64,000 nucleotides of DNA from an uncultured Flavobacteriaceae bacterium (GCA_947502975.1 CANNBV010000003.1:124001-188000); one strand, 5' to 3'; positions 8,951 through 17,461 are shown, counted from the first letter of the stretch. Notes: generated by a model not told the origin, from the letters alone. Numbers and translations are program-made.

Positions 8951-10085
8951 TAGTAAAGTGTAATTTAGTTAATGTTTTTATTCCTTTTACGATATATACA
9001 TTATGTTCATCTGTAGATTTAGAAACGACAATATTATCAATATGCTCAGTGTTTTTATATAAGACATCAAAAACTGGTTTTTTTAAAAAAGCATAATTAT
9101 GGTCCTCTATATCAATTGGTATTAGCGGAATATCTGAAAATTCCATTTCAACAAACTCAAAAGTGTCGTTTGTTATTTCTATACTTTGTCTTCTTTTAAA
9201 CAGGTCCATCAATTTATAAACTTTGTCGTTTATTTTTTTTCTTATAAGGTAATTAATGAGCCTTATTTTTTGTTTCACAAAAACAGTATACAAATAGCTG
9301 ATAAAATTTTGCTTCTCACTTACAATGTGTGCTTCAAAAGTATAGGTGTAATTACTCCACCTTCTCTTGTAATCAAAATCACCATAGCCCATATCAAAAA
9401 AAACAATATTGTTTTCAAAGCACCATTCAATTTGTTTGTAAATTTCTATATTTCCTAAGCTAAATTTTCCATAATCTAAACTGTAAGATGAAATAGAGCT
9501 GTACATAATATTTTCATGATGAAAATTCAAAGATATTTCTATCGGTTCAGTACCATTATAAATTACAAATAAGCTAGCTTTAGAAGTGTTAATACTCTTA
9601 AATGCGAAACTTAAATAATAGCTCCAATTTTCTAAAATCTTATTACGACCATCTCGTTCTTGGAATCTATTTTGTATCATTTCATACAACCGTCCCATTA
9701 AGTCATCATAATCTTCCTTACCAATGTTTCCATAAAACATTTTATAATCAGTGTTAAAACACGAATCTAACCTTTTTACTGAGCGGTTAATAACTTTCCT
9801 GAAGTTAGATTTATATTGATTGTAGAAATCCTTAAAGGAGTCATAATTTCGTAAGTCTATTGAGAAACCAGGTTTAATATCGATCTTTTTAAAAGATAAA
9901 TTATTTTGAAATACTGGTTCTAAATAATTTGGGAATAATTGAAAATTGAAAATTTTAAAACTGGTAGCTTCTTTTTTATTTATTTCAATAGGAGATGTGT
10001 TAAAGCATACTTCCGCATATTTGCTAGAAATATAATTTTTCTCATAAAAGCTTTCATAAAAATTCTCTTTATGGGCAATATTCAC
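8937..10085 (-). CDS. FemAB/BioF2-like (GNAT-fold) acyltransferase, array member 2
   Basis: 382 residues. Motifs are SVKRLDSCFNTDYKMFYGNI (Cys109), ASLFVIYNGTEPIEISLNFH (about 170-189), DYGKFSLGNIEIYKQIEW (204-221) and FFDMGYGDFDYKRRWSN (229-245). The C-terminal common domain begins FLKKPVFDVLYKNTEHIDN. Its start overlaps the end of array member 1 by 17 bases and its end overlaps the next gene by 14, so the array is translated as a coupled unit. Of the five it looks closest to member 5 in the DMxYGDxxYKRRWSN block, which suggests stepwise tandem duplication and not one burst. Confidence 0.75.
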   Translation of the reverse strand: MNIAHKENFYESFYEKNYISSKYAEVCFNTSPIEINKKEATSFKIFNFQLFPNYLEPVFQNNLSFKKIDIKPGFSIDLRNYDSFKDFYNQYKSNFRKVINRSVKRLDSCFNTDYKMFYGNIGKEDYDDLMGRLYEMIQNRFQERDGRNKILENWSYYLSFAFKSINTSKASLFVIYNGTEPIEISLNFHHENIMYSSISSYSLDYGKFSLGNIEIYKQIEWCFENNIVFFDMGYGDFDYKRRWSNYTYTFEAHIVSEKQNFISYLYTVFVKQKIRLINYLIRKKINDKVYKLMDLFKRRQSIEITNDTFEFVEMEFSDIPLIPIDIEDHNYAFLKKPVFDVLYKNTEHIDNIVVSKSTDEHNVYIVKGIKTLTKLHFTNGSH

Positions 10086-11283
10086 TTGGTATGGTTATTT
10101 TTTTTAAAATCAATTTTTGAATAGATTTGGGACTAGAAAAAATAAAAGTTTCTTCACTATTGGTTAACTTATAAAGTTTCAAGGTACTTTTATTTAAATT
10201 GCATGAGTGTAAAAAGTCATTAAATGGCTTTTTTAAAAAATTATAATCATTGATATTAATTTCTTTCAGATTGTACTTTTTTAAATATTCTATTGGTTTG
10301 TTGATAATTGTATATTTTGCATCTTCTTTGGGTGGTTTTGTTTCAATTAAAGATGGTATCATAATTTGGAGCAATTTGTTATTAGGATAGGTGTAAGTAA
10401 ATCTGTAAATCTTATATTTTATAGTCAAATATACCGAAATCAAATGTCCAAATACAATACTTGCGAAGGAGTTTTTCTTCATTATGATATGATGCTCTAA
10501 ATTGTATGCAGAATTACTCCATTCAAATTTATATTTAGATTCACCAATCATTAAATCAAAAATTTTAAAACCATTTATAAAATTCCACTCAATCTGCTTG
10601 TATAGATCTATTGTACCTAGGCTGAATTTCCCATAATCTATGTCATAAGAGGTAAAAATATTTGCTGTGATTCCATTAAAATGATAATTAATGCAAATAT
10701 TTATAGGTAAGTCGTCATCGTAAATAACAAATAAGGACGCTTTTTTTTCTAAAATTAGATTAAGAGTTCTTTCTTCTAACCTTTGCCATATATTTAAATG
10801 GTAATGTTCTTTGTTAATAGACTTAAATCTTTTTGTAACTAATGATTTTGCAGTTTTAAGTAGAAAGAGGTAGTTGTCCTTATTAATTTCGCCATAATAG
10901 AATTTATAAGAAATATTAAGACAAGTTTCAATTCTTCTAAAGTAAGAACGTATCTGTTTTCGTTTTCTAGAACCAATTGTTGTTTTTAAATAATCCTGAA
11001 ATGATTTGTACTCTCGCAGATCAATTAATACACCTTTATCTATTTCTGGTACAGAAATTTTTCGATATTTTTTGTTTTCTATTAATAATTTAAAATAAGG
11101 AGGGATTTTATATATGCGACTAATTTTTTTTTCTTTAGAAACTTCAATTTTTTCAAATGTCGTTATAATATCATCTTCATCTAATTTCGAAATTAGCCCT
11201 TTGTAGGTAGAAGGTATTTTACGGCTGCTGAAAAACTCAAAATTATAATGAGCTGTACTAATAATACTTCTTATCATACACAA
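10069..11283 (-). CDS. FemAB/BioF2-like (GNAT-fold) acyltransferase, array member 1
   Basis: 404 residues, first gene of the reverse-strand array. Motifs: YFRRIETCLNISYKFYYGEI (Cys121), ASLFVIYDDDLPINICINYH, DYGKFSLGTIDLYKQIEWNF and FDLMIGESKYKFEWSN. The glycines of the last block are partly lost (IGESKYKFEW instead of GYGDFDYKRRW), so this member is the most diverged of the five there. The C-terminal common domain is FLKKPFNDFLHSCNLNKST. The start at 11283 (an alternative ATG is two codons in, at 11277) is about 100 bases downstream of a TAnnTTTG element on the same strand. This gene and the forward cupin gene at 11579 are divergent. Confidence 0.74.
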   Translation of the reverse strand: MCMIRSIISTAHYNFEFFSSRKIPSTYKGLISKLDEDDIITTFEKIEVSKEKKISRIYKIPPYFKLLIENKKYRKISVPEIDKGVLIDLREYKSFQDYLKTTIGSRKRKQIRSYFRRIETCLNISYKFYYGEINKDNYLFLLKTAKSLVTKRFKSINKEHYHLNIWQRLEERTLNLILEKKASLFVIYDDDLPINICINYHFNGITANIFTSYDIDYGKFSLGTIDLYKQIEWNFINGFKIFDLMIGESKYKFEWSNSAYNLEHHIIMKKNSFASIVFGHLISVYLTIKYKIYRFTYTYPNNKLLQIMIPSLIETKPPKEDAKYTIINKPIEYLKKYNLKEININDYNFLKKPFNDFLHSCNLNKSTLKLYKLTNSEETFIFSSPKSIQKLILKKITIPSEYCP

Positions 11284-11393
11284 TTAATACTAGAAAAACA
11301 CTATAACTTTAATTCAAATTGACATTATATAATTAGTACAATTATTAGCAATAAAATTATAATTTTAATATTGTATATTTTTTTTTATTAGAC

Positions 11394-11401
11394 CAAAAGT
11401 A
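11394..11401 (-). promoter_or_regulatory. candidate Bacteroidota -7 element for the acyltransferase array
   Basis: Reverse-strand TACTTTTG matches the TAnnTTTG consensus. It would start transcription near 11387, about 100 bases before the first array gene. No clear -33 TTTG lies at the usual 19-base spacing, so this is a candidate only. Confidence 0.35.
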
Positions 11402-11578
11402 TGTATTAATTGATAAAGAGTTAAGCCGGTCATTTTGTGTAGAAATCATTGGTAATTGTCTATAAAATAGTATGTTTAAACTGTTAGTCGTCTATAAATA
11501 TAATATTGTCGGTATTTTTTATCTTTTGTTTTTTTATTAATTATTATAGATAAAAATTACAGTATTTAATAGTATAAT

Positions 11579-12445
11579 ATGGATATTTTAGATAAAATTT
11601 TACAGGATTCAAAATCTTTAAATGAAACAAGAAATTTTGATTTAAAAAACTTTAAGAAACAATATATTAATAAAAGGCAACCTATAGTTTTAAAAGGTTA
11701 TGCTAATAAATGGAGCGCTTTGGGTAAGTGGAATTTCGATTTTTTATCAAACCTAGAAATTAAAGATACTGTAAGGCTAGAAATAGGTAATGTGATTCAA
11801 AATGATATTAATGTAAAGCGAATGGATTTTAAATCTTACATTAATGCTTTGAGAGAAAATCAAGAAGATGGAAAGAAAAATAAAGCGTATCTATCAATGT
11901 TTAATCTTTTTGGGTATTTCCCTGAATTATTGGAGGATGTAGATTTATCTATTTTAACGAATTACACAAAATATAACACTCCAGGAGCTTGGATTGGTCC
12001 TGCAGGAACAGTTACTGGATTTCATTGGGATTCAAGTGATAATATACTATCACAAGTGATGGGTAGAAAACTTATTTTATTAGTTTCGCCTAAATTCAAA
12101 AAGGCTATGTACCCTAGTGATAAATATGATTATGATTCTCATGCAAGTCAAGTAGATATTAATGCCTACGATGAAGTTAAGTTTCCTAGGTTTAAACAAG
12201 TGGAAATAAAAAAAGTAATTTTAGAACCAGGCGATACTCTGTTTGTTCCAAGAGGGTGGTGGCACTATGTTAAATCTTTAGATACATCGGTTAGTGTTAG
12301 CAATTTTGGGTCTTACAGGCACGGATATACGTATTATAAAGAGTTTATTGGGTATAGATTGCACATGCGCGGCTATTACAAAACTGCAGATTGTACATGT
12401 CATAAAATGGTTGATGGGAAAAGAGTAACGATTGGTAGAATGTAA
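11579..12445 (+). CDS. JmjC/cupin_8-like Fe(II)/2-oxoglutarate oxygenase homologue (second copy)
   Basis: 288 residues, clearly a paralogue of the protein at 4496-5317: same start (MDILDKIL), KGYANKW at 39, WIGPAGTVTGFHWDSSDN with the HxD ligands His149 and Asp151, and LEPGDTLFVPRGWWHYVKSL with His229. The tail LHMRGYYKTADCTCHKM keeps the CxC of the first copy. Members of this family bind Fe(II) and 2-oxoglutarate and hydroxylate side chains or small molecules, so an active enzyme is plausible because all three metal ligands are present. It is transcribed alone on the forward strand between two blocks of acyltransferase genes and its stop is two bases from that of the convergent gene at 12448. 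Confidence 0.8.
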   Translation: MDILDKILQDSKSLNETRNFDLKNFKKQYINKRQPIVLKGYANKWSALGKWNFDFLSNLEIKDTVRLEIGNVIQNDINVKRMDFKSYINALRENQEDGKKNKAYLSMFNLFGYFPELLEDVDLSILTNYTKYNTPGAWIGPAGTVTGFHWDSSDNILSQVMGRKLILLVSPKFKKAMYPSDKYDYDSHASQVDINAYDEVKFPRFKQVEIKKVILEPGDTLFVPRGWWHYVKSLDTSVSVSNFGSYRHGYTYYKEFIGYRLHMRGYYKTADCTCHKMVDGKRVTIGRM

Positions 12446-12447
12446 TT

Positions 12448-13458
12448 TTAGTTTTTTCTCTTCAGAGAATAGGACAGCTTACTTAATTTCTTATTTATAT
12501 TTTTGTTTCTTAGCCATTGCTTAAAATTAAACAAAAATGTTAAGCTGTGTGCTATTATAAATGCTGATATCGAATTTGAATCATATAATACATGATTTTC
12601 AAAATTATATATTTCATCTCCCCAACGTTCCTTATAATCATAGTATCCTTTAGAGAAGTCAAAAATTTTAATATTATTTTTAAAACTCCATTTAAAGAGT
12701 TCCATTAAATGAATTGTTCCAACGTTATATTTTGAGTAATCTACATCAAACCCAGTAATCGCATAAAACAATGTACTGTCTGAAAAGTAATTAATAGAGA
12801 AGGCTATAGGAAGGTCATTGGCATATACTACGTATAATGATGCTTTTTTTTCTAGAATTAATGGATAAACTACTTTTTTATAAAACTCCCATTCACTAGT
12901 TTCTAAATTATTATTTATCTCGGATTTTTTGTCGAACCGTTTAGTTAGAATCTTATAAAAAACTTCAAATAACTTATCGTAAACATCTTTATTTATCAAG
13001 CCATGAAAATGCTTGAAACTAACCTTATAGTCACCTTCGAGTTTGCGCTTATAACTTTTAAATTTATATCTACTTTTTTTGCTAAACGTCTTTAATGAAT
13101 AATCATCAAAGTCATTATAATTTTTAAGATTAGTTATGTAGCCTGGATATTGTTTAGATTTTAGGAGTTTTATATTTCCAGCATTGGTTGAGCTACAACT
13201 AGCAGTGTATTTTGGAATATCATAAATAATAAAAACCTTGTTTTGAGCATCAATATTCTTAGAATTAGAGTTTATGTTATATGAAAGGCCTTTGGTTTGG
13301 GTTTTACCAAGGTTGGTATATATTGGTAAATACTTATTCTTGTAAAATTTAATATTGTCATCAAATAAACTGAATTGATAATAGTTTTCAGTTTCATTAA
13401 AATGCTTAAGCCATAATGCAGTAAATGTTTCACTAGTAAAAGGATTGTTTTTAATCAC
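12448..13458 (-). CDS. FemAB/BioF2-like (GNAT-fold) acyltransferase, short sixth paralogue
   Basis: 336 residues. It shares the core of the array proteins: KASLYVVYANDLPIAFSINY, DYSKYNVGTIHLMELFKWSF and FDFSKGYYDYKERWGDE. It differs in two visible ways. It lacks the C-terminal domain of about 70 residues found in the other five, and the conserved cysteine block reads KRKLEGDYKVSFKHFHGLI, without Cys. It is transcribed in a different operon, two bases after the FAD-FemAB fusion gene and downstream of PglD- and PglC-like genes, tying this family to amino-sugar or lipid-linked glycan chemistry. Confidence 0.75.
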   Translation of the reverse strand: MIKNNPFTSETFTALWLKHFNETENYYQFSLFDDNIKFYKNKYLPIYTNLGKTQTKGLSYNINSNSKNIDAQNKVFIIYDIPKYTASCSSTNAGNIKLLKSKQYPGYITNLKNYNDFDDYSLKTFSKKSRYKFKSYKRKLEGDYKVSFKHFHGLINKDVYDKLFEVFYKILTKRFDKKSEINNNLETSEWEFYKKVVYPLILEKKASLYVVYANDLPIAFSINYFSDSTLFYAITGFDVDYSKYNVGTIHLMELFKWSFKNNIKIFDFSKGYYDYKERWGDEIYNFENHVLYDSNSISAFIIAHSLTFLFNFKQWLRNKNINKKLSKLSYSLKRKN

Positions 13459-13460
13459 TT

Positions 13461-16091
13461 TTAAGAGGTTTTTTCATTGGCTCTATAGTTTGGAAAAAAG
13501 TTAGATTCATGATTAGTTTTTTTGATTTTTACTAAATCATCATAAACTTTTTTATTTGCTATATATTTCCATAGATTAAATTCCTTAAAGTCTTTTGAAA
13601 AGGATGATTTAAAATGAAATAATGAATCATCATCTCTACCACCTAATCCTCCTCCAAGGTTGAAAAATGTATAGCCTTCATTAGCAGCTAATATCCTCAT
13701 TTCATCAATAAGGAGCTTAGTTGGTGTTAGATGTAAAAACTCTTCCTTAGATCCTGATAAGTGATAGTGTAATATTGAGTCAGCAGAAATAAACATACTA
13801 GCTCCAATAACTTCTCCAGAAGCATTATCAACCACAGACAGAATCTTTGTGTTAAAATTTTCGCTATTAAGTAAATTAGTGAAATAAGAGTCTGAAAAAT
13901 AATAGAATTTTTTGGCATTCACTCTATCCATGTTTTCACGATAAAGTTCCATAAATTTTTGCAAATCTTTTTCAGATTTAGAAACTTTTATTGAACAATG
14001 TCTCCTTGCTTTGTTTACATGGGTTTTGAGTCTGCTTCTATAATTTTTTCTTTGCTCATTTACGCTGAGATTTAAATCTATATTAACAATTTTTCCTTGT
14101 TTGATTATATCCCCAAATCCATCTAGCACTTGAGATTGATGATTGATGTAAGGGTTGAGTCTTGAAAAGACAGATATGATATTATTACTTTCAAAAAAAG
14201 CTGCAAGTGATTTTTTAAAATTTGTATTATCAAAATGTGATGGGATATCATTCGATAGGGGACCAACGTACCCATAAACAGAAGTAGCGTCTTTATAATT
14301 TGTTCCAGAGATGTTACGTATCAATAACGGCAATGCTATACATGTATCATTTTCTGTGTATTTTAACAATACAGGCTCCTCAGAATCTACTTTAGATAAA
14401 TTATGGTAATCGTAAGTATGGTAAAAATCATATTTTTTGCAATGGTTCAAACAATCATCCCAATCTTTTTTATTTGTAATAACTTCAAGTTTGGGTTCAA
14501 CAATTGCAGATGCTTTAGTTTTTAACTGAGTTTCTAAATAGTTATCATGTAATATCTTAGATAATTTTTTAGATAACCATATAATTCTACCACAATGCTC
14601 TACATGCCATACAGCTCTGTTTTCAATAACATTACCTGCTAATAAAGGACCCATTATATGAAGATTATCATGAGATTCTAACTTATCGTTTACATGAAAA
14701 CCAATATTTGACTCGTTTGGGGTACAAAAATCTTTTTCAATTAGATTTTTAATAATATCTGGAATATCTGAATGTGACAGATTTTTACCTCCAATACAAT
14801 TAAATACAATATTAAATGGTTTTGTATATTCTTTTATATCTCCAGTCTCAGTATCCTTATATTGTAGATAATAAGAATCATTGCGTTTATCAATATTATT
14901 AAATCTACCAGAAATATGTTCAAAACGGTTCATTGCTTTGAGCTTCTTGATAGTATTAGAATAATGTTCACCAGCACACCTTTGCTTTTTTCCAATTTCA
15001 TTACCGTAATTACAAGCAAATTTCTCTAGCTCTTTATGATTTAATTTTTCCAATAAGGTTCCAAAAGCTGCTGAAATTGTATCTACTGTAGATGCTGCAC
15101 CAAGTTTAATTTTATCTGATATTTCTATATCTTTAAATGTTGCTTCTGCAATAATATCTGCTGTTAATGATGTTTCGTCTTTTAAACCAAGTAGGTTTAC
15201 AGGCTTAAATTCTTTCTGACGCTTCTTATCAATTACAGCATCGGGTGCACGTCCCTGAGTAGATAAGAAAACGAAATTATTTATTACATCATTATCAATT
15301 GAATATATATCGTTTAATTTGTAAAGTAACTCTAATGCACTAGCGTTTGCACCAACAATAAGTACGTTGGTTTCTTTGTTTTTACGTTTGTCTGCAAACT
15401 TTTTTACTTTTTTTAGAGTTGATTTAATACTAGGGTCATAGGATCTATTAATGAACAATAATTCTTTTTTCTTTATTGTTTTTTTATTTTTCCAAAGGTT
15501 ATTAACTGGTAACGAACCAGTTGATAGTATGACTTTATGAGATAGAATAGTTTTTCCTTCGGAAAGAGATACTATAAAAACTCCTTGGTTTTTGTCAAGA
15601 TTAGTAACAGCACCCTGTACAAAATTAACACTTACTTTTCCTGAAACTGATAGTTTCTTAATCTTATTATTTATCTTCTCGTCAATATAGGAACCAAAGA
15701 AACGACGAGGAATAAAAAGGTCTTCCCAGTTATTATTTTCAATGTCCTCACGGTTTATTTCTAACCATTGTTTTGAAAGTACTCCTCCTTCATTTCTATA
15801 TTCTTTTAATAGCCAACTTTTATTAATATTAAGCCATTTAATGAATTTACTTAATTCGGGTTCAGGCAAAAAATTCTTCAAAGACGTGATTAATAGAGTA
15901 GAATATCCCGATCTTTTACCATAAGGAATTCCTGTATTGAATTCTGAGTATTTATCAATAATGGTTATTGATAAATTCCTATTAACATCAGAATCGGTTT
16001 CTAAGCGTTCTAACAGGTGTATAATGGTAAAGGTTGTGGAAATTCCAGAGCCAATAAATAATAGGTCAGATATGTTTTGGTTAGTAGTCAA
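13461..16091 (-). CDS. fusion protein: FAD/NAD(P)-binding domain plus FemAB-like acyltransferase
   Basis: 876 residues in one uninterrupted frame. Residues 8-520 form an FAD/NAD(P)-binding module of the NAD_binding_9 type: LLFIGSGISTT (GxGxS at 14-18), TIIDKYSEFNTGIPYG at 43-57, VILSTGSLPV at 187-196, a second nucleotide-binding turn VLIVGANASALELL at 243-256, and IMGPLLAGNVIE near 479. Residues 535-855 are FemAB/BioF2-like: EEPVLLKY, DATSVYGYVGPL at 601-612, RLKTHVNKARRHCSIKV (Cys699), GASMFISADSILHYHLSG at 763-780 and FFNLGGGLGGRDDDSLFHFK near 809. Fusing a putative flavin oxidase/monooxygenase-like domain with an acyl- or aminoacyl-transferase suggests oxidation (for example N-hydroxylation) followed by acylation of the same group, but this is inference. 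Three bases after the PglD-like gene and two before the sixth acyltransferase. Confidence 0.72.
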   Translation of the reverse strand: MTTNQNISDLLFIGSGISTTFTIIHLLERLETDSDVNRNLSITIIDKYSEFNTGIPYGKRSGYSTLLITSLKNFLPEPELSKFIKWLNINKSWLLKEYRNEGGVLSKQWLEINREDIENNNWEDLFIPRRFFGSYIDEKINNKIKKLSVSGKVSVNFVQGAVTNLDKNQGVFIVSLSEGKTILSHKVILSTGSLPVNNLWKNKKTIKKKELLFINRSYDPSIKSTLKKVKKFADKRKNKETNVLIVGANASALELLYKLNDIYSIDNDVINNFVFLSTQGRAPDAVIDKKRQKEFKPVNLLGLKDETSLTADIIAEATFKDIEISDKIKLGAASTVDTISAAFGTLLEKLNHKELEKFACNYGNEIGKKQRCAGEHYSNTIKKLKAMNRFEHISGRFNNIDKRNDSYYLQYKDTETGDIKEYTKPFNIVFNCIGGKNLSHSDIPDIIKNLIEKDFCTPNESNIGFHVNDKLESHDNLHIMGPLLAGNVIENRAVWHVEHCGRIIWLSKKLSKILHDNYLETQLKTKASAIVEPKLEVITNKKDWDDCLNHCKKYDFYHTYDYHNLSKVDSEEPVLLKYTENDTCIALPLLIRNISGTNYKDATSVYGYVGPLSNDIPSHFDNTNFKKSLAAFFESNNIISVFSRLNPYINHQSQVLDGFGDIIKQGKIVNIDLNLSVNEQRKNYRSRLKTHVNKARRHCSIKVSKSEKDLQKFMELYRENMDRVNAKKFYYFSDSYFTNLLNSENFNTKILSVVDNASGEVIGASMFISADSILHYHLSGSKEEFLHLTPTKLLIDEMRILAANEGYTFFNLGGGLGGRDDDSLFHFKSSFSKDFKEFNLWKYIANKKVYDDLVKIKKTNHESNFFPNYRANEKTS

Positions 16092-16093
16092 GT

Positions 16094-16726
16094 TTATTTT
16101 TGGTTTAGTTTAATAATTTTTCCTGGGTTGCCAACTACAGTTGCATAGTCGGGAACATCTTTGAGTACCACTGTACCTGCTCCAATAGTACACCATTTTC
16201 CAATTTTTACTTTTGGAATAACAACTGCGCCTACGCCTACATGAGATCCTTCACCTACTTCAACATGACCACAAAGCGAAGCTTTAGGAGATATGTGTGC
16301 AAAATCTCCTATAATATTATCATGATCTACACTTGCACTGGTATTTATAATAACATGTCTTCCAATGCTAGTGTTTGGTTGTACAATAGCACCAGCAAAA
16401 ACAACAGTACCTTCTCCAATGGTAGATGTTGGAGAGATAATAGCAGATTCATGAATAGCCTTTTCAAATTTGGAATCAAGAAAACTAGCGATTTCAGCTC
16501 TTTCCGAATTTATTCCAATAGCTATTATTACGGGATCTCCATTATGTGGAAACTTTGTTATATCATCTCTAAGCCCCATCTCAACATTCTTAGAGCCATG
16601 ATGCGTTTGTAAAGGCTTGTCATCAAATGTATGCGTTACTGTGTAGCCATTCTGTATAAGTACTTCTTTAATCACTTGAGAATGACCACCAGCACCATAA
16701 ATTCTTACTTGTTTTTTATCTTTCAA
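16094..16726 (-). CDS. pglD: sugar O/N-acetyltransferase, PglD/NeuD family
   Basis: 210 residues. The N-terminal part is a Rossmann-like sugar-nucleotide binding fold (RIYGAGGHSQVIKEVL), followed from about residue 90 by a left-handed beta-helix of hexapeptide repeats ending VVGNPGKII. The catalytic histidine of PglD (His125 in Campylobacter) corresponds to His135 in INTSASVDHDNIIGD. PglD acetylates the 4-amino group of UDP-4-amino-4,6-dideoxy-GlcNAc to give UDP-N,N'-diacetylbacillosamine. PglC-like (next to it) and PglE/PglF-like (35589-38668) genes are present, so this role is well supported; an EpsM or NeuD function is the alternative. It lies 19 bases downstream of the PglC-like gene in one reverse-strand operon. 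Confidence 0.82.
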   Translation of the reverse strand: MKDKKQVRIYGAGGHSQVIKEVLIQNGYTVTHTFDDKPLQTHHGSKNVEMGLRDDITKFPHNGDPVIIAIGINSERAEIASFLDSKFEKAIHESAIISPTSTIGEGTVVFAGAIVQPNTSIGRHVIINTSASVDHDNIIGDFAHISPKASLCGHVEVGEGSHVGVGAVVIPKVKIGKWCTIGAGTVVLKDVPDYATVVGNPGKIIKLNQK

Positions 16727-16745
16727 TTATTCTTACTTTTAATAA

Positions 16746-17369
16746 TTATACTTCTTGACTTCTTCTGAGTTCATCAAGATAGGGTTGAGATTTTGTTGCA
16801 TCTACAGCTATATCCTTTGAGGCTAAAACTTTGTAAATCGTTTTTAAGAAGATGTCAAAATCAACTTTTAGAGATACAGTATTAACATATTGTACATCAA
16901 ATTGCAAACGAGGTTCCCAATCTAAAAAATTTCTACCGTTAACTTGTGCCAAACCTGTAATTCCAGGTCTTACTTGGTGCCTTTGTCTTTCTTTATCTGT
17001 ATAATATGGCAGATACTGAGGTAGAAGAGGTCTAGGGCCAATTATAGACATATCTCCTTTAATAACATTAAATAGCTGTGGAATTTCATCAATAGAAGTT
17101 TTTCTCACTATTTTACCGATTGATGTTAGTCTATCTGAATCAGGTAGTAGTTTACCATTACTGTCTTTCTTGTCAGTCATGGTTTTAAACTTGATGATAC
17201 TAAAAATCTTTTCATTTTTTCCAGGTCGTTTTTGTAGAAAAAATGGTTTGCCATTATTTACTATAGTTAACAACAGTGTAGCAATGATAATAATAGGAGA
17301 GAGAACTAATAATGCAAATAGAGAGACAAAAAAGTCCAACATTGGTTTTAAAGTAGTCTTATAGCTCAT
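16746..17369 (-). CDS. pglC: undecaprenyl-phosphate sugar phosphotransferase, PglC/EpsL type
   Basis: 207 residues, the short monotopic form of the bacterial sugar-1-phosphate transferases. It has one N-terminal re-entrant hydrophobic segment (about 12-36), then KRPGKNEKIFSIIKFKTM, the catalytic Asp-Glu pair in TSIDEIPQLFNVIKGDMS (Asp94, Glu95), GPRPLLPQYL and RPGITGLAQVNGRN. It starts lipid-linked oligosaccharide synthesis by moving a phospho-sugar, here probably N,N'-diacetylbacillosamine-phosphate, to undecaprenyl phosphate at the inner face of the inner membrane. It is the first gene of the operon 17369 to 12448. A second, differently placed transferase is at 45395-45988. Confidence 0.87.
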   Translation of the reverse strand: MSYKTTLKPMLDFFVSLFALLVLSPIIIIATLLLTIVNNGKPFFLQKRPGKNEKIFSIIKFKTMTDKKDSNGKLLPDSDRLTSIGKIVRKTSIDEIPQLFNVIKGDMSIIGPRPLLPQYLPYYTDKERQRHQVRPGITGLAQVNGRNFLDWEPRLQFDVQYVNTVSLKVDFDIFLKTIYKVLASKDIAVDATKSQPYLDELRRSQEV

Positions 17370-17453
17370 AAGAAACTAATTGTAGGTTTTATAATTTATG
17401 TGTTTAACTTATAACAAATGAGGCATTTAAACATATAAGCTTCAACAACACGT

Positions 17454-17461
17454 CAAATATA
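17454..17461 (-). promoter_or_regulatory. candidate -7 element for the pglC-like operon
   Basis: Reverse-strand TATATTTG fits TAnnTTTG. It would start transcription near 17447, about 80 bases before the start codon at 17369. No convincing -33 box at 19-base spacing. Confidence 0.35.

Noticed and set aside
5431-11283. The array as a set of pseudogenes or recent amplification
   Set aside because: All five frames are intact and the copies are strongly diverged from each other, so neither decay nor a recent duplication fits.
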